Position numbers and translations under genes: made by a program | DNA from: Couchioplanes azureus | Lineage (GTDB): Bacteria; Actinomycetota; Actinomycetes; Mycobacteriales; Micromonosporaceae | Direction: 5' to 3' | DNA: 64,000 nucleotides | Assembly (NCBI RefSeq): GCF_014648355.1 | Contig: NZ_BMQY01000007.1 | Location: 263,712 to 327,711 of the forward strand | Part shown: piece by piece, positions 23,135 through 31,601 of the stretch | Layout: the number at the start of each line of letters is the position of its first letter | Position numbering within the stretch: the first letter of the stretch is position 1 | Notes under the pieces: generated by a model | The model's input: the letters and a program-made list of their open reading frames with translations, nothing else | Databases searched by the model: none | What the model was told of the DNA's origin: nothing

Positions 23135-23985
23135 CGCGCCGCCACGGTGAGCACGTCCCCGGTGCCCAGCGCCCGCGCGTAGGCGAACAGCCCGCTCAGC
23201 AGCACCGCCATCAGCGTGGCCGACAGCGCGGACGCGGTCGGATAGTCGGAGCTGACCAGGTACTGGGCCTGGATGACCTGGCCGATCATCGTCGTGGACG
23301 GGCCGCCCAGCACCGCCGAGGTCACGTAGTCCGAGCTGGCCGGCACGAACGTCATGAGCACGCCCGCGAAGACGCCGGGCAGCGCCAGCGGGAGGACCAC
23401 CCGGCGGAAGGCGGCGGCCGGGCCGGCGTACAGGTCGCGGGCCGCCTCGACCACCCGGGGGTCGAGGCGCTCCAGGGCCACGTACACGGGCAAGACCATG
23501 AACGGCAGGAAGGTGTAGACCAGCCCGCCGATCACCGCCACCGGGGTACCCAGGACGTGGAACTGCGCGCCCAGCACCCCGGCGCTCTTGAGCGGGCCGA
23601 GCAGGACGCCCTCGTCGGTGAGCAGCTGCCGCCACGAGATGGTGCGCAGCACGAACGACACGAAGTACGGCGACAGCAGCAGGAGCAGGTACACGGGTTT
23701 GCGCCGCCCACCGTGCACGGCGATCCAGTACGCCACCGGGAACGCCACCACGACCAGCACGAGCGTGGTGATCGCGCCGTACAGCAGCGACCGGGCGAAC
23801 TGGGTGCGGTAGGTGACGAGCGCGTCGGCGTACGTCTGCCAGTGCCCGGTGAAGACGTAGCCGTGCACGACGTCGCCCTCCTGCAACGACAGCGACAGCA
23901 TCGTCGCGGCCGGCACCACGAAGAACAGCAGCAGCCAGAGCCCGCCGGGCAGGACCAGCAGGTACGGCGTCAGCGCGCGGCGCAC
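23131..23985 (-). CDS. potB: polyamine-type ABC transporter permease, PotB-like
   Basis: This 284-residue six-helix permease begins MRRALTPYLLVLPGGLWLLLF. It has SPYFVSFVLRTISWRQLL and the EAA motif VVEAARDLYAGPAAAFRRVVLPLALPG. The GTG start lies one base after the stop of the binding-protein gene, and its stop overlaps the PotC start. It would take polyamines or a similar cation across the membrane. Confidence 0.9.
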   Translation of the reverse strand: MRRALTPYLLVLPGGLWLLLFFVVPAATMLSLSLQEGDVVHGYVFTGHWQTYADALVTYRTQFARSLLYGAITTLVLVVVAFPVAYWIAVHGGRRKPVYLLLLLSPYFVSFVLRTISWRQLLTDEGVLLGPLKSAGVLGAQFHVLGTPVAVIGGLVYTFLPFMVLPVYVALERLDPRVVEAARDLYAGPAAAFRRVVLPLALPGVFAGVLMTFVPASSDYVTSAVLGGPSTTMIGQVIQAQYLVSSDYPTASALSATLMAVLLSGLFAYARALGTGDVLTVAAR

Positions 23986-23986
23986 G

Positions 23987-25228
23987 TCAGCCCAGCACGA
24001 CGGGTTCGAAGATGCGCTGGTACTCCTGCTGCTCCGCGGCGGTGGCGAAGTCCCGGAAGTAGTGCAGCTTGGCGTAGTCCGCGGCGGACGGGAACACCAG
24101 CGGGCTCTGCGCCACCGCCTGCAGCTCGGCCCTCCGGTCGCCGCTCGCCGCCGCCGCGTCCTGCTGGATGCGCTCCCGGGCGGCCGGCACCGGGCACACG
24201 TAGGAGATGTAGCGGGCCAGCGAGGCGGCGACGTCCACCCGGTAGAAGAAGTCCATGAGGGTGAGCGCGTCGACCGGGTTGCGCGCGGTGACCGGGATCG
24301 CCAGGTTGTCGGTCCAGATGGTGCCGCCCTCCTGCGGGATCACGAACTTGAAGTCCGTACCGTCGGAGAGGTTCTTCTGGAAGATGTCGCCCGACCAGGC
24401 CTGGGTGATCCACACCTCGCCCTTGCCGAGCGCGTCGATGTAGCTCTGGTCGTAGTAGTTGCGCACGATGCCGGCGCTCTTCTGCTCCCGCAGCCGGTCG
24501 GCGGCGCGGCGCCAGTCGTCGGGGGTGGAGCGCACCGGGTCGACGCCCAGCGCCAGCATGCCGGCGTTGCCCAGCTCCTGGGTGTCGGCGAACATCCCGA
24601 CACGGCCGCGGAACGCCGGGTCCCACAGGTCGGCGAGCGAGGTGATGGGGCGGGTGACCTTGCGCGGGTCGTACGCGATGCCGGTCATGCCGGAGGTCCA
24701 CGGGATCGTGTAGACGTTGCCGCGGTCGAACGCCTCCTCCCGGTACGCCGGCGCGGCGTGGGCGGCGTAGTTCGGCAGCTTGGCGTGGTCGAGCGGGGCC
24801 AGGAATCCGGAGTCCACGAACTGCCGGAAATGGATGCCGTTGCTGATGACCATGAGGTCGAAGCCGATGTCCTGCCCGGCGGCGAGCTGCGGGCGCACCT
24901 TGGCGAACCAGGGCGCCATCTCCGTGATGACCTCCTGGTAGTCCACCCGCACACCGGTCTCGGCGGTGAACTTGCCGAGCTCCGGGTGGGCCGGGTCCAT
25001 GTAGAGGGGCCAGTTGGCGAAGCGCACCGTGCCCGTGCCGGTGCGCCCGGCCCAGAAGTTCGCCACGGCGCTCGGTGCGGGTGTGCCGTGCGGGCCCCGG
25101 CCCTCGACCCCGCAGGCGGACAGGGCCGTGCCGAGCGCCGCGAGCCCGGAGATCGTCAGGACGTCGCGGCGGCCGAACCGCCGCCGCGGCAGGCCGCCGA
25201 TCGCAGGGGCGCCGAAGTGGGGGGTCAT
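23987..25228 (-). CDS. potD: polyamine-type ABC substrate-binding lipoprotein, PotD-like
   Basis: This 413-residue family 1 binding protein has a twin-arginine-like leader (RRRFGRRDVLTISG) ending in lipobox LSAC, so it is probably a Tat-exported lipoprotein. The core has VRFANWPLYMDPA, DYQEVI, DLMVISNGIHFRQFVDSG, YTIPWTSGMTGIAYDP and VWITQAWSGD, all typical of spermidine/putrescine-binding proteins. The ATG overlaps the PotA stop by 4 bases. Confidence 0.9.
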   Translation of the reverse strand: MTPHFGAPAIGGLPRRRFGRRDVLTISGLAALGTALSACGVEGRGPHGTPAPSAVANFWAGRTGTGTVRFANWPLYMDPAHPELGKFTAETGVRVDYQEVITEMAPWFAKVRPQLAAGQDIGFDLMVISNGIHFRQFVDSGFLAPLDHAKLPNYAAHAAPAYREEAFDRGNVYTIPWTSGMTGIAYDPRKVTRPITSLADLWDPAFRGRVGMFADTQELGNAGMLALGVDPVRSTPDDWRRAADRLREQKSAGIVRNYYDQSYIDALGKGEVWITQAWSGDIFQKNLSDGTDFKFVIPQEGGTIWTDNLAIPVTARNPVDALTLMDFFYRVDVAASLARYISYVCPVPAARERIQQDAAAASGDRRAELQAVAQSPLVFPSAADYAKLHYFRDFATAAEQQEYQRIFEPVVLG

Positions 25229-26331
25229 CGAACTCCGATCGGGTAGGAGTACTGCGGGCTCCAGGTCAGGAAGACGCGGTCGCCGCGGCCGGCCAGCTCC
25301 TCGGCGGAGTGGGCGTTCTGGCCGAAGACCACCAGGTCGGTTCCGGCGGCCGTGGTCACGGTGTAGCTGGTCGAGGTGCCGCGGTAGACGACGTCGGTCA
25401 CCAGGCCGCTCAGGACGCTGCCCGCGGCCGTGGCGGGTTCCTCGCGGCTGAGCCCGATCTTCTCGGGACGTACGGAGACCTCCAGCTTGTCGCCCTCCCG
25501 CACGCCGGCCGGCACGGGCACGAGGACCCGGTCGCCGGGGCCGTAGGTCAGCACCGCGATCCCGTCGTCGACGGCGGCGGCGTGGCCGTCGAGCAGGTTG
25601 GTGGTCCCGACGAACCCGGCGACGAACCGGGTCGCCGGGCGTTCGTAGATCTCCCGCGGCGTGCCGAGCTGTTCCAGGCGCCCGGAGCGCATGACCGCGA
25701 TGCGGTCGGACATGGTCAGGGCTTCGCCCTGGTCGTGGGTGACGTAGACGAAGGTGATGCCGATCTCACGCTGGATGCGCTTGAGCTCGAGCTGCATCTG
25801 CTGGCGCAGCTGGAGGTCGAGGGCGCCCAGCGGCTCGTCGAGCAGCAGCGCCCGGGGCCGGTTGACCAGCGCCCGGGCCAGGGCGACGCGCTGCTGCTGG
25901 CCGCCGGACAGCTCCCGCGGGGAGCGCTTCTCCAGGCCGGTCAGCGAGACGATCTCCAGCATCTCGCCCACCCGGCGGCGGATCTCGTCCCGGCCCACCT
26001 TGCGCCGCTCCAGCCCGAACGCCACGTTGCGGTAGGTGTCCAGGTGCGGGAAGAGCGCGTACGACTGGAACACCATGTTGACGTCGCGCCGGTGCGGCGG
26101 CACGCCGGTGACGTCCCTGCCGTCGAGGTGCACGGTGCCGCCGGTGGGCTGCTCGAACCCGGCGATCATCCGCATCGTGGTGGTCTTGCCGCAGCCCGAG
26201 GGTCCCAGCAGCGAGAAGAACTCGCCCCGGGCGACGGCGAGGTCGGTCGGGCACACCGCCCGGACCGTCTCGCCGTGCGACGCGAAGTCCTTGTGCACGC
26301 CGACGAGCTCGATCGCGGCCTTGTCGTCCAT
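25225..26331 (-). CDS. potA: polyamine-type ABC transporter ATPase, PotA-like
   Basis: This 368-residue ATPase is the first gene of the four-gene operon. It has Walker A GPSGCGKTTT, Q-loop FQSYALFPH, signature LSGGQQQRVALARAL, Walker B LLLDEP, the D-loop and switch His in VTHDQGEA. A C-terminal TOBE-type regulatory domain follows (about 270-368). A possible -10 (TAACGT on the minus strand, about 26394-26399) lies upstream in the 171-base divergent region shared with the TPR-GGDEF gene. Confidence 0.93.
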   Translation of the reverse strand: MDDKAAIELVGVHKDFASHGETVRAVCPTDLAVARGEFFSLLGPSGCGKTTTMRMIAGFEQPTGGTVHLDGRDVTGVPPHRRDVNMVFQSYALFPHLDTYRNVAFGLERRKVGRDEIRRRVGEMLEIVSLTGLEKRSPRELSGGQQQRVALARALVNRPRALLLDEPLGALDLQLRQQMQLELKRIQREIGITFVYVTHDQGEALTMSDRIAVMRSGRLEQLGTPREIYERPATRFVAGFVGTTNLLDGHAAAVDDGIAVLTYGPGDRVLVPVPAGVREGDKLEVSVRPEKIGLSREEPATAAGSVLSGLVTDVVYRGTSTSYTVTTAAGTDLVVFGQNAHSAEELAGRGDRVFLTWSPQYSYPIGVR

Positions 26332-26502
26332 CGCCGTACCTTTTCCACCGACATGTTCCCCAGCTGCCCGGACCTCCCGGTCGGCGCCCGCCGCACGTTA
26401 CCGTCCGCGGCGGCCGGCATCGACCGCGGGCACCGTCTCGCAACCGAGGCGGTCACGATTTCTTCGATTCCGGCTCCGGTGGCCGATCAAAGGCGCGTGA
26501 GT

Positions 26503-28074
26503 GTGCGGACGCCCCCGGCCGTCGCGGAACCCACCGGTGCCGCGGCGAGACTGACGTCCGAGCTTGATGATCTTGAGAATCACCAGGGTCACGACATCGA
26601 CGCCATCCTCGTGCGGGCGGCCGAGGCCGCCTGGGCGGCGCAGGCGCTCGGCGACGACCTGCTGCTGCGCCGGGCCCAGCTCGTGCAGGCGGACATGCGG
26701 CAGCGCAGCGGCAGCCCCGGCGACGCCGCCCGGATCTTCCTGACGATCCACGCCTGGGCGGAACGCTGCGACTCGCGTCCGCTGCTCGCCCGCAGCCACT
26801 TCCACCTGGCCCTGACGTACCACTACCTCGGCGACCACGCCGCCAGCCTCGAGCACGCGCTCGCCTCGGTGGAGCTGCTGGAGGAGAGCGCACCGGCCGG
26901 GCTGCGGATCATCTACCTGGTCCGGCTGGCCAACTCGCTGGTCGAGTGCGGATCGCTGGACGCGGCGCGGGAGCGGTACGCCCAGGCGGAGCGCCTGGCG
27001 CTCGACGCCGGCGACCTCACCCGCCAGCTGCTGGTGCTCAACAACCTCGCCTACACCGAGATCGAGGTCGGCAACGACGCCGTCGCCGCGAAGATCGTCG
27101 AACGCATGCACGCCGCCGTGCGCGCCCTCGGCCGCGACTACCTGGTCATGGAGCTCGACACCATCGCCAACGTCCAGATCGGCGCCGGCGACTACGCCGG
27201 CGCCGAGCGCACGCTGGCGGGCATCGCCGACGCCCCGCGCTGGTTCGAGGCGCACGACGTCGCCGACGCGCGGCTCACCCTGGCGACCGCGCAGCGCCGG
27301 CTCGGCGCGCTGGAGCGCGCCCAGGCCACCCTGGACCGCTGCAAGGCCGGGTGCACCACGGACGACCTGCGGGCCGTCCTGGTGCGGGCCATGGCCGAGC
27401 AGGCCGAGCTGTACGCGGCCGGCGGCCGCTACGCCGACGCCTTCGCGGAGTACAAGCGGTTCCACGCGGCCTCCGAGGACCTCCGCAACCGCCAGCAGGA
27501 GGCCCGGGCGCGCACCCGGCAGGCGATGTTCGAGACCGCCGAGGCGCGCCGCGAGGCCGAGCGCTACCGGGAGCAGGCCCGCCGGGACCCGCTCACCGGG
27601 CTCTACAACCGGCGCTTCGTCGACGAGCGCCTGCCGCACATCGTCACGCACGCGGTCCGGGCCGGCGCCCCGCTCACCGTCGCCCTGATCGACCTCGACC
27701 ACTTCAAGCGGATCAACGACACGCTCTCGCACGACGTGGGCGACCGCGTGCTGGTCGCCATCGCCGACCTGCTCGCCGCCGCCATGGACGGACAGGACAA
27801 GGACGCCTTCGTCGCCCGCATGGGCGGTGAGGAGTTCCTCGTCGTCGTGCCCGGTCTCGCCCAGGGCGCCGGCCGGTCGTGGCTGAACAACCTGCGGCGC
27901 ACCGTACGGGAGCACCCGTGGGCACCGATCACCGGCGAGCTGCCGGTGACGGTCAGCATCGGCGCGGTCGCCGGCCCGGCGGCGCCCGGCGACGACCAGG
28001 CCGCGCTGCTGGCCGAGGCCGACCGCAACCTCTACGTCGCCAAGCGCAGCGGCCGCGACCGCGTCGTCTGCTGA
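26503..28074 (+). CDS. TPR-like plus GGDEF diguanylate cyclase, soluble
   Basis: This protein of about 523 residues has a helical tetratricopeptide-like region (residues about 25-340). A short helix rich in Arg/Glu (EARREAERYREQARRD) leads to a GGDEF domain with catalytic motif GGEEF near 441-445. The substrate motif LIDLDHFKRIND is intact. The usual RxxD inhibitory site reads QDKD, so product inhibition may be lost. No membrane segments are seen. The start is uncertain: GTG at 26497 and GTG at 26503 follow AAAGG, and GTG at 26479 is also in frame. It is divergent from the pot operon and convergent with the monooxygenase. Confidence 0.88.
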   Translation: MRTPPAVAEPTGAAARLTSELDDLENHQGHDIDAILVRAAEAAWAAQALGDDLLLRRAQLVQADMRQRSGSPGDAARIFLTIHAWAERCDSRPLLARSHFHLALTYHYLGDHAASLEHALASVELLEESAPAGLRIIYLVRLANSLVECGSLDAARERYAQAERLALDAGDLTRQLLVLNNLAYTEIEVGNDAVAAKIVERMHAAVRALGRDYLVMELDTIANVQIGAGDYAGAERTLAGIADAPRWFEAHDVADARLTLATAQRRLGALERAQATLDRCKAGCTTDDLRAVLVRAMAEQAELYAAGGRYADAFAEYKRFHAASEDLRNRQQEARARTRQAMFETAEARREAERYREQARRDPLTGLYNRRFVDERLPHIVTHAVRAGAPLTVALIDLDHFKRINDTLSHDVGDRVLVAIADLLAAAMDGQDKDAFVARMGGEEFLVVVPGLAQGAGRSWLNNLRRTVREHPWAPITGELPVTVSIGAVAGPAAPGDDQAALLAEADRNLYVAKRSGRDRVVC

Positions 28075-28082
28075 GGCGCCCT

Positions 28083-29297
28083 TCACGTCGTGGGGAACAG
28101 ACCCCCTCGCCGGTCCGGCCGCCCGGCCGCCAGCTCGGTGACGAGAGCGCTGGGCTTGCCGGCGATCGCGGTCGCCGCGAGCCGGTCGGCCAGCGGCAGC
28201 CCGGCCAGCGCGAGGGCGGCGCGGCGCAGCCGTAGCCGGGTCCGGGTCGCCGGCAGGAACCAGCGCGCGCCCCGGCGACCGGCCTCCTGACGGTCGAGGA
28301 CGACCGGCCGCAGCGCGCTCTCGTACGCCGCCAGCGCGGCGTCGACGGATGCCGAGCGGGCCAGCTGCTCGGCGAGCACGTACGCCCCGGCCACCGCCAG
28401 CGAGGCGCCCTGCCCGGCCAGCAGGGACACCGCGTACGCCGCGTCGCCCAGCAGCGCCACCCTGCCCCTGCTCCAGGCCGGTGCGACGACCTGCGCGACC
28501 TGGTCGTAGTACACCTCGCCGGACGGCGGGCAGGCCTCGAGCGCGCGGGGTGCGATCCAGCCGAGCGTGCCGTACTCGCGGCGCAGCGCCGCGGCGGCGT
28601 CGGCCGGCAGGGCCGGGTCCGGCGCGCGGTGCACGGTGAACGCGGCGACCCGCCCGTCGCGCAGCCCGTAGAAGCCCATGGCGCGGTGCGGCGTGTCCGT
28701 CATGCAGAACCTGCCGTCGACGGCGGCGTGCACGGCCGGGTCGTCGAACGAGAAGGCCGCGGTGTGCAGGCCCAGATAGCGCAGATACCGGTCCTGCGGG
28801 CCGAAGACCAGCGCGCGGACGGCCGAGTGGATGCCGTCGCAGCCGACGAGCAGGTCGGCGTCGAGGACCGCGCCGTCGTCCACGGTCACGCGCACGCCTG
28901 CGGCGCCGTTGTCCACCCGGGCGATCGTGCGGGCGAAGCGCACGTCGACGCGGGCGCTCAGGCGTTCCCGCAGCGCCCGCTCCAGGTCCGGCCGGGTCAC
29001 GCTGACCAGGCGCCCGCCCGCGGCCCGCGCGAACCGCCCGAGCCGCAGGCCGGCGCGGCGGCGCCCCGAGGCGTCGCAGTAGGCGACCTCCTCGATGCGG
29101 TAGCCCAGCTCGAGGATGCGGGGCAGCACCCCGGCCGCCTCGGCGGCGTCGTAGCCCGGCCCGAAGAAGTCGATCATGTAACCACCCGGCCGCGGGGCGG
29201 GTGCCTTCTCCAGCACCACGACCTCGGCGCCGGCGGCGTCCAGCCGCTCGGCGAGCGCCAGCCCCGCGATGCCCGCGCCGCAGACGACCACCTTCAC
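28083..29297 (-). CDS. FAD-dependent monooxygenase (PHBH/TetX-like)
   Basis: This 404-residue group A flavoprotein hydroxylase has GAGIAGLALAERLDAAGAEVVVLEKA for FAD/ADP binding and the DG motif LLVGCDGIHSAVR. GDAAYAVSLLAGQGASLAVAGAYVL is the second FAD motif. It would use NAD(P)H and O2 to hydroxylate an aromatic compound or antibiotic. The GTG start overlaps the stop of the TetR gene (GTGA), so the two are co-translated. The TetR protein probably senses the enzyme's substrate. Confidence 0.88.
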   Translation of the reverse strand: MKVVVCGAGIAGLALAERLDAAGAEVVVLEKAPAPRPGGYMIDFFGPGYDAAEAAGVLPRILELGYRIEEVAYCDASGRRRAGLRLGRFARAAGGRLVSVTRPDLERALRERLSARVDVRFARTIARVDNGAAGVRVTVDDGAVLDADLLVGCDGIHSAVRALVFGPQDRYLRYLGLHTAAFSFDDPAVHAAVDGRFCMTDTPHRAMGFYGLRDGRVAAFTVHRAPDPALPADAAAALRREYGTLGWIAPRALEACPPSGEVYYDQVAQVVAPAWSRGRVALLGDAAYAVSLLAGQGASLAVAGAYVLAEQLARSASVDAALAAYESALRPVVLDRQEAGRRGARWFLPATRTRLRLRRAALALAGLPLADRLAATAIAGKPSALVTELAAGRPDRRGGLFPTT

Positions 29298-29863
29298 GGC
29301 GTGGCCTCCGATCCGTCCGCCAGCAGCCGGCGCAGCACGGTGGCCACGGTGGCGCCGTCGAGGCCGGGCAGCAGCGCCCGGTGCAGGACCACCCCGTCGA
29401 CCGCCGCGGCCACCACCGCCGCCGTGCCGCCCGGGTCGGGCACGGCGTGGGCGGCGAAGCGGTCGGCCAGCTCGCGGCGGAACTCGCCGATCACCTCGCC
29501 GAGCGCGGTCCGCAGCGCCTCGTCGCGGGCCGCCGCCAGGTAGGTCTCGACGAACAGCACCGACACCGCGCCGGCGCCGTCGAGCGCATCCAGCAGCACG
29601 CTCAGCGCCTCGCCGGCGCTGCGGGTGCCGGCCAGCACCGGGACGGCCTGCGCGGTCAGGGACCGGGCCGCCCCCAGCGCCGCCTCGCTGAGCAGGGCCT
29701 GCACCGAGGGGAAGTGGTAGTGCACCACGCCGGGCGCCACCCCGGCCCGCTCGGCCAGCAGCCGGGTGCTGATCGCCGACCACCCCCGTTCGGCGATCAG
29801 CTCCGTCGCCGCCCGGAGCAGGCGCTGCCGGGCCTGCCGGCCGCGTTCCGCCATCGTCACCAT
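29294..29863 (-). CDS. TetR-family repressor of the FAD monooxygenase operon
   Basis: This 189-residue TetR regulator has helix-turn-helix LLRAATELIAERGWSAIS, then LLAERAGVAPGVVHYHF. I chose the ATG at 29863 because GGAG lies six to seven bases upstream; the codon at 29890 would sit inside the 18-bp dyad that is its probable operator. It is the first gene of a two-gene operon and so is likely autoregulatory. Confidence 0.9.
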   Translation of the reverse strand: MVTMAERGRQARQRLLRAATELIAERGWSAISTRLLAERAGVAPGVVHYHFPSVQALLSEAALGAARSLTAQAVPVLAGTRSAGEALSVLLDALDGAGAVSVLFVETYLAAARDEALRTALGEVIGEFRRELADRFAAHAVPDPGGTAAVVAAAVDGVVLHRALLPGLDGATVATVLRRLLADGSEATP

Positions 29864-29873
29864 GCCGATCTCC

Positions 29874-29891
29874 TTTGGTCGTTCGCCCAAA
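29874..29891. promoter_or_regulatory. 18-bp dyad, probable TetR operator
   Basis: TTTGG-T-CG-TT-CG-C-CCAAA has matching arms TTTGGnCG and CGnCCAAA. It sits 11 bases before the TetR start codon, overlapping where the transcript would begin. Confidence 0.65.
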
Positions 29892-29930
29892 GCGACCGTA
29901 CAGGACGAGTGCCCAATACTCCAGAGACGA

Positions 29931-29960
29931 CGATGGCCGCGCCTGTCGGCGCGGCCATCG
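29931..29960 (-). terminator. hairpin terminator after the subtilase gene
   Basis: A perfect 13-bp stem (CGATGGCCGCGCC) with a 4-base loop begins 26 bases past the protease stop and insulates the TetR operon. Confidence 0.8.
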
Positions 29961-29985
29961 TGCGTGCGGTCTGCTCAGGCGGGCG

Positions 29986-31515
29986 TCACTTGAGCCATGA
30001 GCCCTTGGTGCCGTGCTGCCAGGCCACGCCGGACCAGGCCCGCCCCGACCAGGGCACCCCGTTCACCAGGGTGTTCGACCAGGACCGGCCGGTCCAGGTG
30101 GCCCCGGCCCAGGCGATCTCCGACCACGACCGGCCGGCCCAGTTGGTGCCCGACCAGGAGCGGCCGGCCCAGTTGGCCTGCCCGTACTCGGTGCCGGCCC
30201 AGCCGGTGCCGGTCATCGGCCGGCCCATCCAGGAGCCGCCCTGCCACGAACGCTCCGCCGTGCTCGCCGCGGCCCACGTGGCCGACTTCAGCGGGCCGAA
30301 GATGTCGCGCTCGCCGGTCAGCGGTACGCCGTTCAGACTGACGATCGAGGTGCCCCGGGCGGCCTGGATGCTGCCCGTACCCGTCGAGTGCGGTCCCACC
30401 GCCCGGCACAGGGTCGGCAGGCCCGCCGTCGCCCGGTCGAGGTCGACCATCCGGCCGCCGCTCGTGCCCACGGACGGGCCGGACTGGCGCAGCGTGCACT
30501 TCAGCGAGTCCGGCGTCAGTCCCGGGTAGCGGTCGAGCAGCACCGCGGCCGCACCGGTGGCGACCGCGGCGGCCTGGGAGGTACCGCTGCCGACGAAGTA
30601 CCGCTCACCGACGCGCGCCGACGGGTTCATGGCGTCGACCATCGACCCCGGTACCCGCAGCGAGACCAGGGAACGGCCGGGCACCAGCAGGTCCGGCACC
30701 CGCGGCGCCGCCCCCATGCTGGTGAACGACGCCACCTGGTCGTCCGCGGGGGACGTCGTGCCGCGCGGGTCGGTCGCGCCGACCGTGATCACGTACGGGT
30801 CGTAGGCCGGGTTGGTGATGGCGCCGCCGGTGTTGCCGGAGGCCACCACGACCGCGATGCCGGCCCGGTAGGCGTTCTGCACGGCGTGCGACAGCGGGTT
30901 CTTCTGCCAGCTCAGCACGCCGTCGGTGCCGTACGAGAGGTTCAGCACGCGGATCGGGTTGCGCGGGTCGTCGTTGCGGTGCTCCACCACCCAGTCGATG
31001 GCGGCGATCACCTGGGTCACGTCGACCGCGCCGTTGGCCGCCCCGACCTTGAGCGACAGCAGCTTGGCGTCGGGCGCCACGCCGGAGAAGCCGCCGGGCG
31101 CCGGGTCGCGGCCGGCGATGATGCCCGCCATGTGGGTGCCGTGCCCGTACGTGTCGCGCCACCGCAGGTTCGCGACCTGGCTCTCGAACGACAGGTCCGG
31201 CCCGTTGGCGACGTTGCCGGAGGTCAGGCCCTCCACGGGGGCCACGCCGGTGTCGACGAGGGCGATGCCGATGCCCCGGCCGGTGTACCCGCGCTGCGCG
31301 GCCACGTCCGCCCGGGTGATCCGGCGGACGTCGGTCAGGGTCGCCCCGGCGGCGTTGAAGCTGTAGTCGGCCACCGCGGCGGCCCGGGCGGGCGAGGCGG
31401 CCTGCGCGGGCGTGACCCCGGTCAGGGCCGTCACCACCGTCGCCGCCGCCGTTGCCGCGACCCCCGCCGCGTACTGGCGCACTCGTGCTCGTCTGACCGT
31501 CATGGCCCAGGACAT
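29986..31515 (-). CDS. secreted subtilisin-like (S8) protease with Trp pentad tail
   Basis: This is a protease of about 509 residues with a signal peptide (hydrophobic stretch about 15-40, AQAA cleavage). The catalytic triad is recognisable as Asp in IALVDTGVAP, His in YGHGTHMAGI and Ser in GSGTSQAAAVATG. The oxyanion Asn lies in VASGNTGG. After the catalytic domain, residues 423-502 form 16 five-residue blocks of type xWxGx, such as NWAGR, SWSGT and TWTGR. ATG at 31503 is an alternative start. Direct repeats of AAGTCC on this strand lie just upstream, and a terminator follows. Confidence 0.9.
   Translation of the reverse strand: MSWAMTVRRARVRQYAAGVAATAAATVVTALTGVTPAQAASPARAAAVADYSFNAAGATLTDVRRITRADVAAQRGYTGRGIGIALVDTGVAPVEGLTSGNVANGPDLSFESQVANLRWRDTYGHGTHMAGIIAGRDPAPGGFSGVAPDAKLLSLKVGAANGAVDVTQVIAAIDWVVEHRNDDPRNPIRVLNLSYGTDGVLSWQKNPLSHAVQNAYRAGIAVVVASGNTGGAITNPAYDPYVITVGATDPRGTTSPADDQVASFTSMGAAPRVPDLLVPGRSLVSLRVPGSMVDAMNPSARVGERYFVGSGTSQAAAVATGAAAVLLDRYPGLTPDSLKCTLRQSGPSVGTSGGRMVDLDRATAGLPTLCRAVGPHSTGTGSIQAARGTSIVSLNGVPLTGERDIFGPLKSATWAAASTAERSWQGGSWMGRPMTGTGWAGTEYGQANWAGRSWSGTNWAGRSWSEIAWAGATWTGRSWSNTLVNGVPWSGRAWSGVAWQHGTKGSWLK
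29989..30249 (-). repeat. C-terminal Trp pentapeptide array of the subtilase
   Basis: The last 87 residues divide, without gaps, into pentads. Trp occupies position 2 in 13 of the first 16 and Gly position 4 in 14. Examples are SWQGG, GWAGT, NWAGR, AWAGA and PWSGR. The DNA is not a simple copy repeat, so the spacing has been kept by selection. Confidence 0.8.
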
Positions 31516-31530
31516 CGACCCGCCGGGGGA

Positions 31531-31566
31531 GGACTTGAGGACTTCCGCACCGGGACTTGAGGACTT
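31531..31566. promoter_or_regulatory. paired direct repeats upstream of the subtilase
   Basis: GGACTTGAGGACTT occurs at 31531-31544 and again at 31553-31566, a 22-base period (two helical turns). Each copy holds two AAGTCC units 8 bases apart when read on the gene's strand. The nearer copy ends 16 bases before the start codon at 31515. Confidence 0.5.
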
Positions 31567-31601
31567 TCCTCGTTGCTTTCCCGGGGCGATCGGGGCTCAG
31601 C

